From DTYU01 sp040756575 (GTDB lineage Bacteria; Bacillota; Desulfotomaculia; Desulfotomaculales; Ammonificaceae), in assembly GCA_040756575.1 (NCBI GenBank), contig JBFLYP010000015.1:1-64000 (forward strand): DNA of 64,000 nucleotides, given 5' to 3'. Each line of letters opens with the position of its first letter. The first letter of the stretch is position 1. The translations under genes and the position numbers were made by a program. The notes beneath the pieces are model-generated. The model made no database searches. It saw only the letters and a list, made by a program, of their open reading frames with translations, and was not told the DNA's origin. This document shows positions 1-9,048 of this stretch, piece after piece.

Positions 1-292
1 GCATATCTAAATATCCCCTTAAATGGTTATTGAAGTCAGTAATCTATTTCGCCACGCCATTGCATAGTTCCTGCAGCTTTCTTTAGATTTTTGGCTGTTT
101 ACGGGGAGTTTTGCAACACTCTCCTAGCTAAAAAGAAGATTAGCCAGGTAGAACTTTTGGCCCAGAACAAGTGTTTTGATGAAAAACAATTTATTCTCTG
201 TTGTCTCGCTCAGTTCTTCGGGTATTTAAGTTGGCGGGCTAAGTACGTAGAGGGTTGCCTGGCAAATCAGCACGGGAGGCAAAGAAACGGGG
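1..292. other. Left-edge stretch with no supported gene
   Basis: This stretch precedes the first RAMP gene. An open frame from 91 to 318 could encode 75 residues from a TTG start, but it has no convincing ribosome binding site, overlaps the next gene and resembles nothing I know. No reading frame enters from the left edge that could be the end of a Cas10 or Csm4-like protein: the frame leading into 91 has a stop at 31-33. A GGGAGG motif at 274-279 probably belongs to the next gene. Confidence 0.5.
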
Positions 293-1123
293 GTGAACGC
301 CGTGGCGGACACCGCTAACTTGTTTTATGACGTCTTTCACAACCGGCGGCGCCTTACGGGGCGTTTAGTAGCTTTGACACCGTTGCGAATCGGGAGCGGG
401 GAGACTTCGCTTGATCCTGGAGCCGTGGATAACCCAGTTATCCGCGATGCCTACGGGCGCCCCTTCATCCCGGGATCATCTTTCAAAGGAGTTTGGCGCA
501 CCTTTGCGGAGCAGGTCTTGGGGCAGCTTGCCAACGGCGACCGCGGGTGTTGCGACCCGCTAGGAGCCCCTTGCCTGTCCAAAGAAGCGGTAAAAAATCT
601 TAAGAAAGAGCATGAAAAAGACCCCCGGTCGCTGGCCGAGGCCATTTACGCCCAGCTTTGCCCGGCCTGTCGCCTCTTTGGTAGCCCGCACTTTGCCGGC
701 CGTCTGCGGGTGCGGGACCTACTTCTAGATGAACGTACCTGGCCGGGCTTTTGCGAGGTCCGTCCCGGGGTCGCCATCGACCGGGATACGCGTACCGTTT
801 ACCGGGACCGGAAGTACGAGATCGAAGCGGTACCGGCCGGAACGGCTTTTACCTTTGAAGCTATAGCAGAAAACGTAAGCGAAGAGGAGTGGCGGCATAT
901 CCTCCTTACTTTGCTACCCTTTACGCGCGGGGAAGTTCCTTTGGGTGGCTGCACCGGCTGCGGTCTCGGCCGCGTGCGCCTGGAAGCTGTCCAGGTGTTT
1001 TCGGTCACTACCGCTAATCTGCGGGATTTCCTGGCCTGCGGGTGGGGCGGCATAGTGTCGCAAGACGTGGAAAGCGCTTGTCGCGAGGCGGGTCTTATTT
1101 TGGGAGGTGAGGCGAGTGTTTAA
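293..1123 (+). CDS. Cas7-like RAMP protein (Csm3-like), type III backbone
   Basis: A 276-residue RAMP-superfamily protein expected to form the crRNA-binding backbone of a type III interference complex and cut target RNA. Residues 21-60 carry the family signature: an LTGRL strand, a glycine-rich turn (RIGSGE), then VDNPVIRD followed by FIPGSSFKGVWR. Asp46 aligns with the catalytic Asp33 of Csm3, so RNase activity is likely. Cysteines in CCDPLGAPC and CPACRLFG suggest a bound zinc, and the C-terminal CGLGRV fits the RAMP G-rich loop. The GTG start lies about 13 bases after GGGAGG. It overlaps the next RAMP gene by 8 bases, so the two are translationally coupled. Subtype is uncertain without Cas10. 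Confidence 0.82.
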   Translation: MNAVADTANLFYDVFHNRRRLTGRLVALTPLRIGSGETSLDPGAVDNPVIRDAYGRPFIPGSSFKGVWRTFAEQVLGQLANGDRGCCDPLGAPCLSKEAVKNLKKEHEKDPRSLAEAIYAQLCPACRLFGSPHFAGRLRVRDLLLDERTWPGFCEVRPGVAIDRDTRTVYRDRKYEIEAVPAGTAFTFEAIAENVSEEEWRHILLTLLPFTRGEVPLGGCTGCGLGRVRLEAVQVFSVTTANLRDFLACGWGGIVSQDVESACREAGLILGGEASV

Positions 1124-2012
1124 AAACCTGCGTAACGAAGCGCGTATTTCTTTCTGGTTGTACACCGCCGGACCGCTTTTGATCAAAGGACCGGACCAAC
1201 CGGGTCTTGACCCCCTGTTGCCGGATATGCGCTTTATCCGCGCCTGGCGGAACGGTAAAGAAGTCCCTTACATCCCCGGTTCCAGCCTAAAGGGCGTCCT
1301 GCGCAGCCGGGCGGAACAGGTCATCCGGGCGCTGGCACCGGAGGGTATGGAGATTCCAGATCTGTTTGAGCCGCAGCGCGAGACGGAGAAAGAAATAAAA
1401 AGCAGATATAAATCGGGCCGGGACCGCTACTACGCTTCAGACCCAGTAACCCAGCTTTTCGGGCAGACCTACCTGGCGGGACGCCTGCGTTGTGCCGACG
1501 CCTTTCCGGTGGAGGGCAGGCCTTTACGACTAAACGAGCGGAATCACGTGGCTATCAACCGGATCACTGGCGCGACCCAGGGAACGGCCTTGTTTAACCC
1601 GGAGGCGGTCGAAGAGGGAACCTTCGCCGCAGAAATTAACCTAACTAACTTCGCGCTTTGGCAGCTAAAGCTGCTCGGCTGGTTGTTGCAAGACCTCGAC
1701 GAGGGTTACGTCTTGATCGGCGGTAGCACCACTCGGGGCTACGGCCGGGTGCGCGTGGAGAATGTCCAGGTGGTGCTGCGGGATTACCGCGGCGAGCCGC
1801 CTGGAGAGATCCTCCGTGGCTATGAGGGAGATGATACTGTGAAGGTGACCGGTTGCCAATTTAGGAGGCGGGGATATTGCTGGGAAGCTGCCTGCGAGGG
1901 GTTCGAATGGCTCTTAAACCTCGGGGTTGATCTAAGGAACGAGTTCGAAAAGCTGCACCGCAAACAGAAAGAGGTGCAGCAAGGGCGGGAGAGGGTGAGT
2001 CACGGTGGCTAA
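1116..2012 (+). CDS. Second Cas7-like RAMP protein (Csx7/Csm3-like)
   Basis: A 298-residue RAMP protein, probably another backbone subunit of the same type III complex. The start is GTG at 1116 because GGGAGGTGA at 1102-1110 sits five bases upstream; GTG at 1107 lies inside that site. It has the signature PYIPGSSLKGVLRSRAE, a QLFGQTYLAGRLR motif and a C-terminal GSTTRGYGRVRV glycine-rich loop. Asp37, in LPDMRFIR, falls where Csm3 has its catalytic aspartate, so it may also cleave RNA. Several non-identical Cas7 paralogues in a row is typical of type III-D-like and Csx7-type loci. It overlaps the following RAMP gene by 8 bases. Confidence 0.8.
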   Translation: MFKNLRNEARISFWLYTAGPLLIKGPDQPGLDPLLPDMRFIRAWRNGKEVPYIPGSSLKGVLRSRAEQVIRALAPEGMEIPDLFEPQRETEKEIKSRYKSGRDRYYASDPVTQLFGQTYLAGRLRCADAFPVEGRPLRLNERNHVAINRITGATQGTALFNPEAVEEGTFAAEINLTNFALWQLKLLGWLLQDLDEGYVLIGGSTTRGYGRVRVENVQVVLRDYRGEPPGEILRGYEGDDTVKVTGCQFRRRGYCWEAACEGFEWLLNLGVDLRNEFEKLHRKQKEVQQGRERVSHGG

Positions 2013-3099
2013 AGGAACCGGGACACTGCTGCGAAATAAGCCTTATACTTTCGTGCCGTTGCGGGCGGTGCGCCGCGAGGACCGGCGTCCCATCGTGCCC
2101 CATAACCGGATCGACCCGCGCCGGCTGACCGGGCAGCTGGTTTTGAAGCTTGAAGCTATAACCCCCTTGCACATTGGTACCGGCTCGTACCGCCTTGTTA
2201 ACGGGCAGCTGGTCCGGGCCTTTCTGCGCCAAGGTGAAATCCCGGTTATTCCCGGCTCTTCTTTAAAAGGAGTGGTGCGGAGCTTGGCCGAGGCGGCGTC
2301 GCGGAGTTGTTTGGCCCAGCCTCCGGGCAAGAATTGTCCCCGGCTGGCAGACGCCTTTCCGCAGGGTAGCTGGACGCCGTGTAACGAGAAGGCCGCCTGC
2401 ATTAGTTGCCGGCTTTTCGGCTTTGTCCAGGGGAAGAAGGGCTACCGGGGCCGGGTGGTCTTTGGCGAATTTACGCCTGGTGACAGGGTGGAACTGGGCG
2501 TGAAGAAGCTGCCGGCATTAGAGCAGCCGTTTAAGGATTATCCCCGCGGCAACCGCGGCTGCGGTAACGAACGCTTGTATTACTGCCGGTTTTACGAAGC
2601 GGTTCCCTGTAACGGACCGGCCCACTGTCCCGACTGTACGAAAGACGAGTGGTTAAAATGGCAGAAGGGTTTTAGAGGCCAACCGCCCTCTCCGGCTTTC
2701 CGCGGGCGTAAGTTTTACCTGCAAGGAGAGCTTCGCACAGGAAACCAACCTTGTGAAATGGTCCTACCCGGCAGCTATTTCCTGGGCAAGGTAACTTTCC
2801 AGAACCTCGACCAGGAGGAATTGGCGCTACTCTGCTTTGCTCTCGGGCTCGATGGCGAAATCCGGCTTGGTTTGGGTTATGGTAAACCGGCCTATATGGG
2901 CACGGTGCAGGTGCGGCTTCAGGAAGTGAAGTGGTACACCCGGGATTGTTTAGGGTTGGGGTCACAGGATTTGGATCCGGTAGCGCTGGCGCAAGATTAT
3001 GGCCAGGACGACCCCGAGATTGCCACGAACGTTAGAATGCTGCGGGAGATCCTTTCAGGCAAGCGGCACGGTCCAGCCTGGGGTGCGGAAGGGTATTAG
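2005..3099 (+). CDS. Third RAMP protein, Cys-rich, probably non-catalytic
   Basis: A 364-residue RAMP protein with HIGTGSYRL near residues 56-64 followed by VIPGSSLKGVVRSLAE. Where the two preceding paralogues have an aspartate, this one has Asn66 (VNGQLVR), so target cleavage by this subunit is doubtful; a capping role like Csm5 or Cmr6 is plausible. It is unusually cysteine-rich (CNEKAACISCRLFG, then CNGPAHCPDC), suggesting one or two zinc sites. The C-terminal LGLDGEIRLGLGYGKPA is the glycine-rich loop. The GTG start follows GAGGGTGAG. It is the last of three overlapping RAMP genes. Confidence 0.75.
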   Translation: MAKGTGTLLRNKPYTFVPLRAVRREDRRPIVPHNRIDPRRLTGQLVLKLEAITPLHIGTGSYRLVNGQLVRAFLRQGEIPVIPGSSLKGVVRSLAEAASRSCLAQPPGKNCPRLADAFPQGSWTPCNEKAACISCRLFGFVQGKKGYRGRVVFGEFTPGDRVELGVKKLPALEQPFKDYPRGNRGCGNERLYYCRFYEAVPCNGPAHCPDCTKDEWLKWQKGFRGQPPSPAFRGRKFYLQGELRTGNQPCEMVLPGSYFLGKVTFQNLDQEELALLCFALGLDGEIRLGLGYGKPAYMGTVQVRLQEVKWYTRDCLGLGSQDLDPVALAQDYGQDDPEIATNVRMLREILSGKRHGPAWGAEGY

Positions 3100-3121
3100 C
3101 AGGATGTAGAAAGAAGGGAGC

Positions 3122-3709
3122 ATGGCGATGGCGCTGGATAGAGAACGGCTCTTGAATATAGCTTACCAGCTACTTGAAGAACCTGGATGGCCGCAGGGGG
3201 CGGATAAATCGGGCCACACTGCCGTGAGTACGGTAGCTAATATCTTTCGGGAGTTTGCGCGCCTGCCAGCAAGTACGGACCGGTTGCACCAGGCGCTATC
3301 CTTGATTGAAGAGCTACCGAAGAGCCCGCTGGCGCGCTACAGTATGCGTGAGCAGTACCAAAGTATTCTTGGGGTTCTCCATATATGTAATGGTCGGACG
3401 AACCATGCTGCTCTCAAAAACCTTTCTTTTGAAGAGTTAGCCTACGTCATCGGTTGGGTAAACCGGTTGCACCGGGCAGTTGGCGTCTCTCTAACACTAC
3501 AGCCAGGGAAAGATACGGTGCAGCGCAGGCAAGAGAAACATGCTCCGGCCAAACGAGAGGGGCGACCAGAACCAGGTGGTTCAGGGAAGCTTCGGGGGAC
3601 CTCTGGTAAAGCGGCCATGCCGGCAAAGGACAATCGTGGTAATGCGGACGATATTGACCCGCGGTGGGCAGCGCTTAAAAACTGGCCCGGCTTCAAGAAA
3701 ACAAAGTAG
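3122..3709 (+). CDS. Unassigned helical protein of the type III cluster; candidate small subunit
   Basis: I do not recognise this 195-residue protein. Residues 1-125 look all-helical. Residues 130-170 are low-complexity (Lys/Arg/Gly/Ala), and the end is a Trp-containing tail, DDIDPRWAALKNWPGF. It sits between the RAMP genes and cas6, where type III loci often carry the small helical Cas11 subunit (Csm2/Cmr5), and its helical N-terminal part fits that role by position only. AAGGGAG precedes the ATG at 3122; an in-frame ATG at 3128 is also possible. Cas6 follows after 15 bases, so it is in the same operon. Confidence 0.55.
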   Translation: MAMALDRERLLNIAYQLLEEPGWPQGADKSGHTAVSTVANIFREFARLPASTDRLHQALSLIEELPKSPLARYSMREQYQSILGVLHICNGRTNHAALKNLSFEELAYVIGWVNRLHRAVGVSLTLQPGKDTVQRRQEKHAPAKREGRPEPGGSGKLRGTSGKAAMPAKDNRGNADDIDPRWAALKNWPGFKKTK

Positions 3710-3724
3710 CGGGAGGAATTATCC

Positions 3725-4507
3725 GTGCAGCTCACCATCTTCTTTAGCGCTCCGGGGCCGGTGGCCGTTCCGGTGCAGTACAGCCACCTGCTCCAGGGGC
3801 TGATCTACCGGCAGATGGAGAACCCGGTGCTCAGGAGCTACCTGCACGATCAGGGGTTTGCCTTAGGGAAGCGCCGGTTCAAGCTCTTCACCTTCTCGCG
3901 GCTTTTGGGCCGGGCGGCGCGTTACGACCAGGCGGCCGGGCGGCTTCTGCTCACGCCGCCGCTGCGTCTGGTCATCTGCTCCCCCATCCCCTTCATCCTC
4001 CAGGAGCTTGGGACAGGCTTTCTGCGCCAGGGGCGGGTTCGGCTCGGGGAGGCCTCCCTGGAGGTGAAGGAGATGGCGACGGCGGCGCCGCGGGTGCGGC
4101 AAAACACCCTCCGGGTGCGGATGCTCTCGCCGTTGGTCACCTACAGCACCCTTGATGGCGTCAGCGGGCGTGCTTACACTTATTACTACTCGCCCTTCGA
4201 GCCGCGCTTTGGAGAACTCATCGGCGCCAACCTGGCGAAAAAACACCTGCTGATCTACGGGCGCCCGGCCGACACGGCGGGGTTTGCCATTCTGCCGGTT
4301 GGGGTGACGGACCGGGACCAGAAGGTGACCTACTATAAAAAAACCGTCATCAAGGGCTGGATGGGCGATTACGAACTTTCCGGCGACCCGGCGCTTTTGC
4401 AGATAGCTCTGGACGCCGGTCTGGGCGCGAAAAACTCGCAGGGTTACGGCTGCTGCACGCCGCTTGAAGAGGCGAAACCGGTCCTATCGTCCGGATCAGG
4501 CCGATGA
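3725..4507 (+). CDS. cas6: Cas6 crRNA-processing endoribonuclease
   Basis: A 260-residue Cas6 that cuts the repeat in pre-crRNA, leaving the usual 8-nt handle (here ATTGAAAC). The block YLHDQGF...RRFKLFTFSRL near residues 39-60 is characteristic, and His41 is the likely catalytic histidine. The C-terminal glycine-rich loop is GLGAKNSQGYGCC. It starts at GTG 3725 after GGGAGGAATTATCC. It is the only cas6 in the window and lies in the type III operon, while the downstream I-B operon has none. It therefore probably matures the crRNAs of the single array for both effector complexes. Confidence 0.93.
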   Translation: MQLTIFFSAPGPVAVPVQYSHLLQGLIYRQMENPVLRSYLHDQGFALGKRRFKLFTFSRLLGRAARYDQAAGRLLLTPPLRLVICSPIPFILQELGTGFLRQGRVRLGEASLEVKEMATAAPRVRQNTLRVRMLSPLVTYSTLDGVSGRAYTYYYSPFEPRFGELIGANLAKKHLLIYGRPADTAGFAILPVGVTDRDQKVTYYKKTVIKGWMGDYELSGDPALLQIALDAGLGAKNSQGYGCCTPLEEAKPVLSSGSGR

Positions 4508-4527
4508 CTGTCGGGGAGGCTTGGGGT

Positions 4528-5655
4528 ATGCAGGCGATGATCGCCCTGGTGAGCGAGCAGCGGATGCAGAATATCATCCCCTGCTACCAAAAGGGGCTTG
4601 CCTTTGCGGAGGTGCATCTGGTGCGTTCTTTGGAAGCAGAGGTTTCCGGCAATGCTTTGTCCCGCGCCTGGCGGGATACCAAGCGGGCCTTAGAAAATAC
4701 GGTGCAAGTCCGGGACGTTCCCCCGCCGGTTGATGCTTTCAACGTCAGCGCAGCGCGGGCGGCAGTGAAAGCGGCGATTGAGCAACTAACCAGTAAAGGG
4801 CTCCGGGTAGCGGTGAATTTCACCGGCGGCACTAAATGCATGTCGGTGGGTGCATTCCTTGCCGCAAAGGAGGCCGGGTGCCTGGCTTTCTACGTGGATA
4901 CGGACCACGAACGGTTCCTCTGGTACGGTCTGGACCGGGAGGTTGAGGAGCGCAAGTTTGATCTGCGGCCGATTACGGTACCCCTCTACCTGGCGGCTTA
5001 TGGTTTAACCTGTAAAAAGTCCGATTATCAAGAGGAACCGCAACAACTATCCAAGCTGCTCGACCTGATTTTAGCTTTTTGGCCCCAGTGCGTACCTACC
5101 CTTGAAAAATGGGCTGAGCTTGCTAAAAAGGGGCAAAAACCGGGGCCGTACTCCTCGCTTCAACCGTCAAACTTATTCGCAAACCAGTTTGTTAGTCTCC
5201 TGTTGCGGTACAAACTCCTGGATGACAAGAACGGCGAGCTTAATTTTACCAAACGCGGCGTTGATTTTTTTACCGGGGATTGGCTCGAATTCACGGTTTA
5301 CCACCTGTTGCGGTCGCATAGTAAAGATGCAGCCGCGAGCTTTGATGATGTGCAGTGGTCGGTTAAGGCTGAACTTGAAGGAGTGGAAAATGAACTGGAC
5401 GTGGTACTAACACGCAGGGGGCAGCTTTTCGCCATCGAATGCAAAAGCGGCGACCTTAGGGGGCCGGCCGGGCAAGCCACGCTGAATAAACTCGAGGCGC
5501 TGCGCTTCCGGCTTGGCCGCTTCGCCTGGCTAATTTTCGTCACCAGCCGCCCTGCCGCCGAAATCCCACGCCCCTTTCGCGAGCGGGCGCGGGAATACGG
5601 CATCAGACAGATTATTACGCGGGAAAACCTTACACGGTTGCCCGAGTTGTTATAG
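4528..5655 (+). CDS. Card1/Can2-like CARF nuclease (type III ancillary effector)
   Basis: A 375-residue protein of the DUF1887/Card1-Can2 type. The N-terminal CARF domain, which in this family senses cyclic oligoadenylate made by Cas10, has the ligand motif FTGGTKCMSVG at about 98-108. The C-terminal part has a PD-(D/E)XK nuclease pattern: WLEF near 252, NELDVV near 288-293 and AIECKSG near 302-308. Known relatives degrade DNA and/or RNA once activated, causing dormancy. I chose ATG 4528 because GGGGAGG at 4513-4519 is properly spaced; ATG 4504 would overlap cas6 and has no clear site. It follows cas6 directly in the operon. Confidence 0.85.
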   Translation: MQAMIALVSEQRMQNIIPCYQKGLAFAEVHLVRSLEAEVSGNALSRAWRDTKRALENTVQVRDVPPPVDAFNVSAARAAVKAAIEQLTSKGLRVAVNFTGGTKCMSVGAFLAAKEAGCLAFYVDTDHERFLWYGLDREVEERKFDLRPITVPLYLAAYGLTCKKSDYQEEPQQLSKLLDLILAFWPQCVPTLEKWAELAKKGQKPGPYSSLQPSNLFANQFVSLLLRYKLLDDKNGELNFTKRGVDFFTGDWLEFTVYHLLRSHSKDAAASFDDVQWSVKAELEGVENELDVVLTRRGQLFAIECKSGDLRGPAGQATLNKLEALRFRLGRFAWLIFVTSRPAAEIPRPFRERAREYGIRQIITRENLTRLPELL

Positions 5656-5678
5656 CTTAAAGGAAGGGTGAATCAGAC

Positions 5679-6914
5679 ATGAGCCGCATTTTAGTAATAT
5701 CGGTTGGCGGCTCTTGCGAGCCGGTGGTTAACGCCTGTCGCGAGTTGCGGCCCGATTTTATTTATTTTTTCTGTTCTGGAGGTCCTAAAGGGAGTTCGCT
5801 CACCATTGATGGTCCCGGGGAGCCTTGTGGGGATGAGAAAAAGGCTGTAGCGCACCAGTTAGGTCTTCAACCGGATGCTTACAGAAAGATCGAGGTGGCG
5901 GACCCGGACGATCTGAACGCCTGTTACAGGGCTGTGAGAGAGGTGGGTGCAGAAATCACCGCCCGCTTCGGTCCTGACGCCGAGGTGGTTGCCAACTACA
6001 CCGGCGGCACGAAAACAATGTCTGTGGCCCTCGCTTTGTTTGCTATTATCGAGGGGAATTGGAGCCTTACTTTAAATAAGGGCCCCCGGCGCGACCTTGT
6101 TAAAGTGAGGGCCGGGGATATGCCTGTGCTTGTCGGCAAGCAGGCGGTAGCCCTTACATTGCTGCGAAATCAGGCTAGAGAATTCCTGAAACGCTACGCT
6201 TACGATATGGCCGATGCGGTTCTCGCGCAGGCTACTGCAAACCAGCCTCTTTCAGGGTCTTACCAAGACGAGCTGCTCCGCGCGCGCCGGTTATGCCAGG
6301 CCTTTCACTCCTGGGATGTTTTCGACCACGTGCGGGCCTTAGAACTGCTTCAGGTCACAGGGGGCAGGCATTGTGCACCGTTTATTGAAGCCTTGTTGGA
6401 TGTTAGCGGTAAAGGAAGGGCTACCGGATACGAACAGGTGGTTGACCTTATCTTTAACGCCCACCGGCGTGCGGCACAAGGACGGTATGATGATTGCGTT
6501 GCCAGATTATACCGGGCATTGGAGATGCTGGCCCAGGTCCGCCTACAGAAAGAGTGGGGAATCGAGACGGGTAACGTGGAGCTCGCAAAGCTGCCGGAGC
6601 ATCTTCGCGCGCGGTATAGTCAGTTAGCCGATGCAGATGGCCGCATCCGCCTGCCCCTTAGAAAAGCCTACGACCTTCTTGCGGAGCTCGGCGATCCCGT
6701 GGGACGCCTATGGCAAGAAAGCCAAGGGCCTATAGTGGCAGCGCTTGAAGGCCGCAACAACTCGATTTTAGCCCACGGCGTGCAGCCACTGCACCGCGAA
6801 AACTACGAAACATACGCCGCCGTTATCGAAGGCTTTATCCGGCAGGTGCTTACAACCCTCGGCGTAAAAACGCGCTGCCGCCAACTCCCCCGGGAGGAGT
6901 TGCTCGAAATGTGA
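5679..6914 (+). CDS. Csm6-like CARF-HEPN ribonuclease (TIGR02710-like)
   Basis: A 411-residue type III accessory ribonuclease. An N-terminal CARF/Rossmann domain carries NYTGGTKTMS at about 107-116. A helical C-terminal half ends in a HEPN-type active site, R359-N-N-S-I-L-A-H366 (R-X6-H). In this family cyclic oligoadenylate binding to CARF activates non-specific RNA cleavage by HEPN. It starts at ATG 5679 after AAAGGAAGGG, 23 bases beyond the Card1-like gene, so two different CARF effectors are co-transcribed. The Cas10 that would make the activator is not in the window. Confidence 0.86.
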   Translation: MSRILVISVGGSCEPVVNACRELRPDFIYFFCSGGPKGSSLTIDGPGEPCGDEKKAVAHQLGLQPDAYRKIEVADPDDLNACYRAVREVGAEITARFGPDAEVVANYTGGTKTMSVALALFAIIEGNWSLTLNKGPRRDLVKVRAGDMPVLVGKQAVALTLLRNQAREFLKRYAYDMADAVLAQATANQPLSGSYQDELLRARRLCQAFHSWDVFDHVRALELLQVTGGRHCAPFIEALLDVSGKGRATGYEQVVDLIFNAHRRAAQGRYDDCVARLYRALEMLAQVRLQKEWGIETGNVELAKLPEHLRARYSQLADADGRIRLPLRKAYDLLAELGDPVGRLWQESQGPIVAALEGRNNSILAHGVQPLHRENYETYAAVIEGFIRQVLTTLGVKTRCRQLPREELLEM

Positions 6915-7050
6915 ATCAGGCCTTGGTGCCGAGGCTGTTTTGGTATTGTTCTACCAGTTATAACAGTAGCTGCTGCTCTCTCCGAAGCAAACGGAATCCT
7001 GTAAGCTATTAAAAAGGCTCTCAATCGCCACTAAGATCTAAACAAAGGAG

Positions 7051-9048
7051 GTGGTTCCCCTGCTCGAAGCTGTGGCTCTGATCGGCCGGACGCTGGCCGG
7101 AAGCGATGACCCGCTGGCCGACCTCGTTAAACCGGTCAAAAAGCCGCCCAAGGCGGAGTCCAGTTACCTTATTAAGCTGGATTTTCGGATGAGTGGCGCG
7201 AAGCCGGCGCTAGGCGTTGACCTGCAGGAGATTGACGACACTGTCTGCGTTGGTTACCGTTGGGTGGGAAACGCCGTCGGCAACCGTCCCCAGATCTACC
7301 TAACCACCGACCGGCTCGAGTATCTGGTGGGCCAGGCGCCAATAAACCTCCTGCGGGTGTTGGAGGAGGCCGGGCTTGCAGGCAGCAGGCTGCACCACCG
7401 GCTGGTAACCATCGTTAGGGCGTTCTTCTCCCGGCTCCCCGACGGGAGTATGGTCCTTGATCCAAAGCGGCTGGGAGTAACGGCGGAAGACGTGGTAACC
7501 GCGGCCTGGCAGGAAAGCGCGGGAAAGCCGCGGGAGCGGGCCAAGACCGCAAATGCCGCCGCGGCTGAGGCGGTCAAGAAATGGGCGCTCCGCGAGCTTG
7601 CGCTTAAGGCTTCGCAGGCAGCGCTCTGGACGGTGCTTTATGACGGCGAACCCGTAGTGGCCGATACGGACTACGCCGCCGTCGTGCTGCAGAGCAAGGA
7701 AGCGGCGCTGGCCGCGGGGAGCGAGGAAGGTGTCTGCTCAATCTGTGGCGCTGGAGGCCGTCCGGTGACGTGGGACTTTGCGCAGCTCGACTTTCTGAAG
7801 TACTATATCACCGACAAGATCGGAGCGGCCTCGGGCGTTGCCGAGACGGGGTTCGCGCACAACTTCCTGGCCTGCGCCGATTGCTTCCGGGGGCTTTTGC
7901 TGGCCGAAAAGTACGTCCGCCACCACCTAAACCTGAGCGCGGGGCCGCTTTCTTTCCTGGTTCTGCCGGCCTTCCTGCGGGAACCGGGCCTTGCTCGAGC
8001 TGACCTGGAGGCTTGGGCGGACCGGCTTATGGCCCGCGTCGGGGCGCTGGCCAACGTCTCCCGCTGGATAGAAGGGCTGGCCGGTCACCGGGGTTTGGAG
8101 GAAGAACTTAGGGACCTGATAGAGGAAATACCTTACGAGAATGTGGCGCTCTTGAACTTTCTCTTTTACCGCAAGAGCAAGAGCGAGTTCCGGGTGCTCT
8201 CCTTGGTCAAAGATGTGGCGCCAAGCCGGATCGCGCAGCTTCTGCGCCATAGCTACGAACTTGCGAACCGGGCCACGGTGCTTTTAGGTCCCGACCGCTG
8301 GTGGCTTGATCTCACTAACATCTACCATCTGATACCTCTCCACAAAGACGCACGCGGGGTAGAACTTAAGGAGTACAAGAAGCTCCTCCACATATACAGC
8401 GGCCTTTTAACCGGTGCCCCGCTGGACCGGGCCTTCCTCATCCGCCAGTTTGTGGCCCTGGCCAAGGTCTACCATACCGGCAATTACACCGGCACCAACG
8501 TGCCGCTGCCGAAAACGGGCTCCGAGGAGTGGGAATGGACGCGCCGGCTGATGCAGGCAAATCTTTTTTTAAGATTCTTGCGGGAAGAAAACCTGTTGCG
8601 AGGAGGAATACCCTTGATTGAAGCTCGAGAAACGGAGGGACTACCGGAGGAGATGCGGGCTTACCTGGCAGCTATGGCTTACAGCGGACCCGAAACGGCG
8701 CTCTTTCTGCTGGGCTATCTCTTAAACCAGGTGGGACGCGCCCAGGCCGCCGACGGTTACGAGCACAAGCCGGTATTGGAAAAGGTAAACTACGGCGGGA
8801 TGCACTGGGCCAAAGTGGTACGGCTGTCAAATATTCTTGTAGACCAACTCCGGCAGCACAACATCTTGCGTTACAACGAAGGGCTCTTTGCGGTGATGAA
8901 AAAACTCTTTGACGCCCACCGGCGCAACTGGCCGCTTTCGCCCGAGGAAAACGTCTTTTACATCCTGTCCGGCTACGCCTACGCCACCCGCGCGGCGCTG
9001 AAAGCCTGGACCGAAAAACAGAATGAGACCGAAGGAGGGAACACTTAA
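7051..9048 (+). CDS. cas8b: Type I-B Cascade large subunit Cas8b (Csh1/TM1802-like)
   Basis: A roughly 660-residue large subunit of the I-B Cascade, expected to read the PAM and help recruit Cas3. It has a zinc-finger-like pair, CSICGAGG near residue 230 and CADC about 45 residues later, as in Cas8b/Csh1 proteins. The start is ambiguous. A strong AAAGGAGG at 7044-7051 overlaps the GTG at 7051, so an unusual CTG at 7060 or GTG at 7072 may be the true start. Its stop overlaps the cas7 start (TAATG). It begins the I-B operon after 136 non-coding bases that separate it from the type III operon. Confidence 0.82.
   Translation: MVPLLEAVALIGRTLAGSDDPLADLVKPVKKPPKAESSYLIKLDFRMSGAKPALGVDLQEIDDTVCVGYRWVGNAVGNRPQIYLTTDRLEYLVGQAPINLLRVLEEAGLAGSRLHHRLVTIVRAFFSRLPDGSMVLDPKRLGVTAEDVVTAAWQESAGKPRERAKTANAAAAEAVKKWALRELALKASQAALWTVLYDGEPVVADTDYAAVVLQSKEAALAAGSEEGVCSICGAGGRPVTWDFAQLDFLKYYITDKIGAASGVAETGFAHNFLACADCFRGLLLAEKYVRHHLNLSAGPLSFLVLPAFLREPGLARADLEAWADRLMARVGALANVSRWIEGLAGHRGLEEELRDLIEEIPYENVALLNFLFYRKSKSEFRVLSLVKDVAPSRIAQLLRHSYELANRATVLLGPDRWWLDLTNIYHLIPLHKDARGVELKEYKKLLHIYSGLLTGAPLDRAFLIRQFVALAKVYHTGNYTGTNVPLPKTGSEEWEWTRRLMQANLFLRFLREENLLRGGIPLIEARETEGLPEEMRAYLAAMAYSGPETALFLLGYLLNQVGRAQAADGYEHKPVLEKVNYGGMHWAKVVRLSNILVDQLRQHNILRYNEGLFAVMKKLFDAHRRNWPLSPEENVFYILSGYAYATRAALKAWTEKQNETEGGNT

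Noticed and set aside
91..318. 75-codon open frame at the left edge
   Set aside because: No ribosome binding site, overlap with the RAMP gene and no recognisable protein; kept only as a remark.
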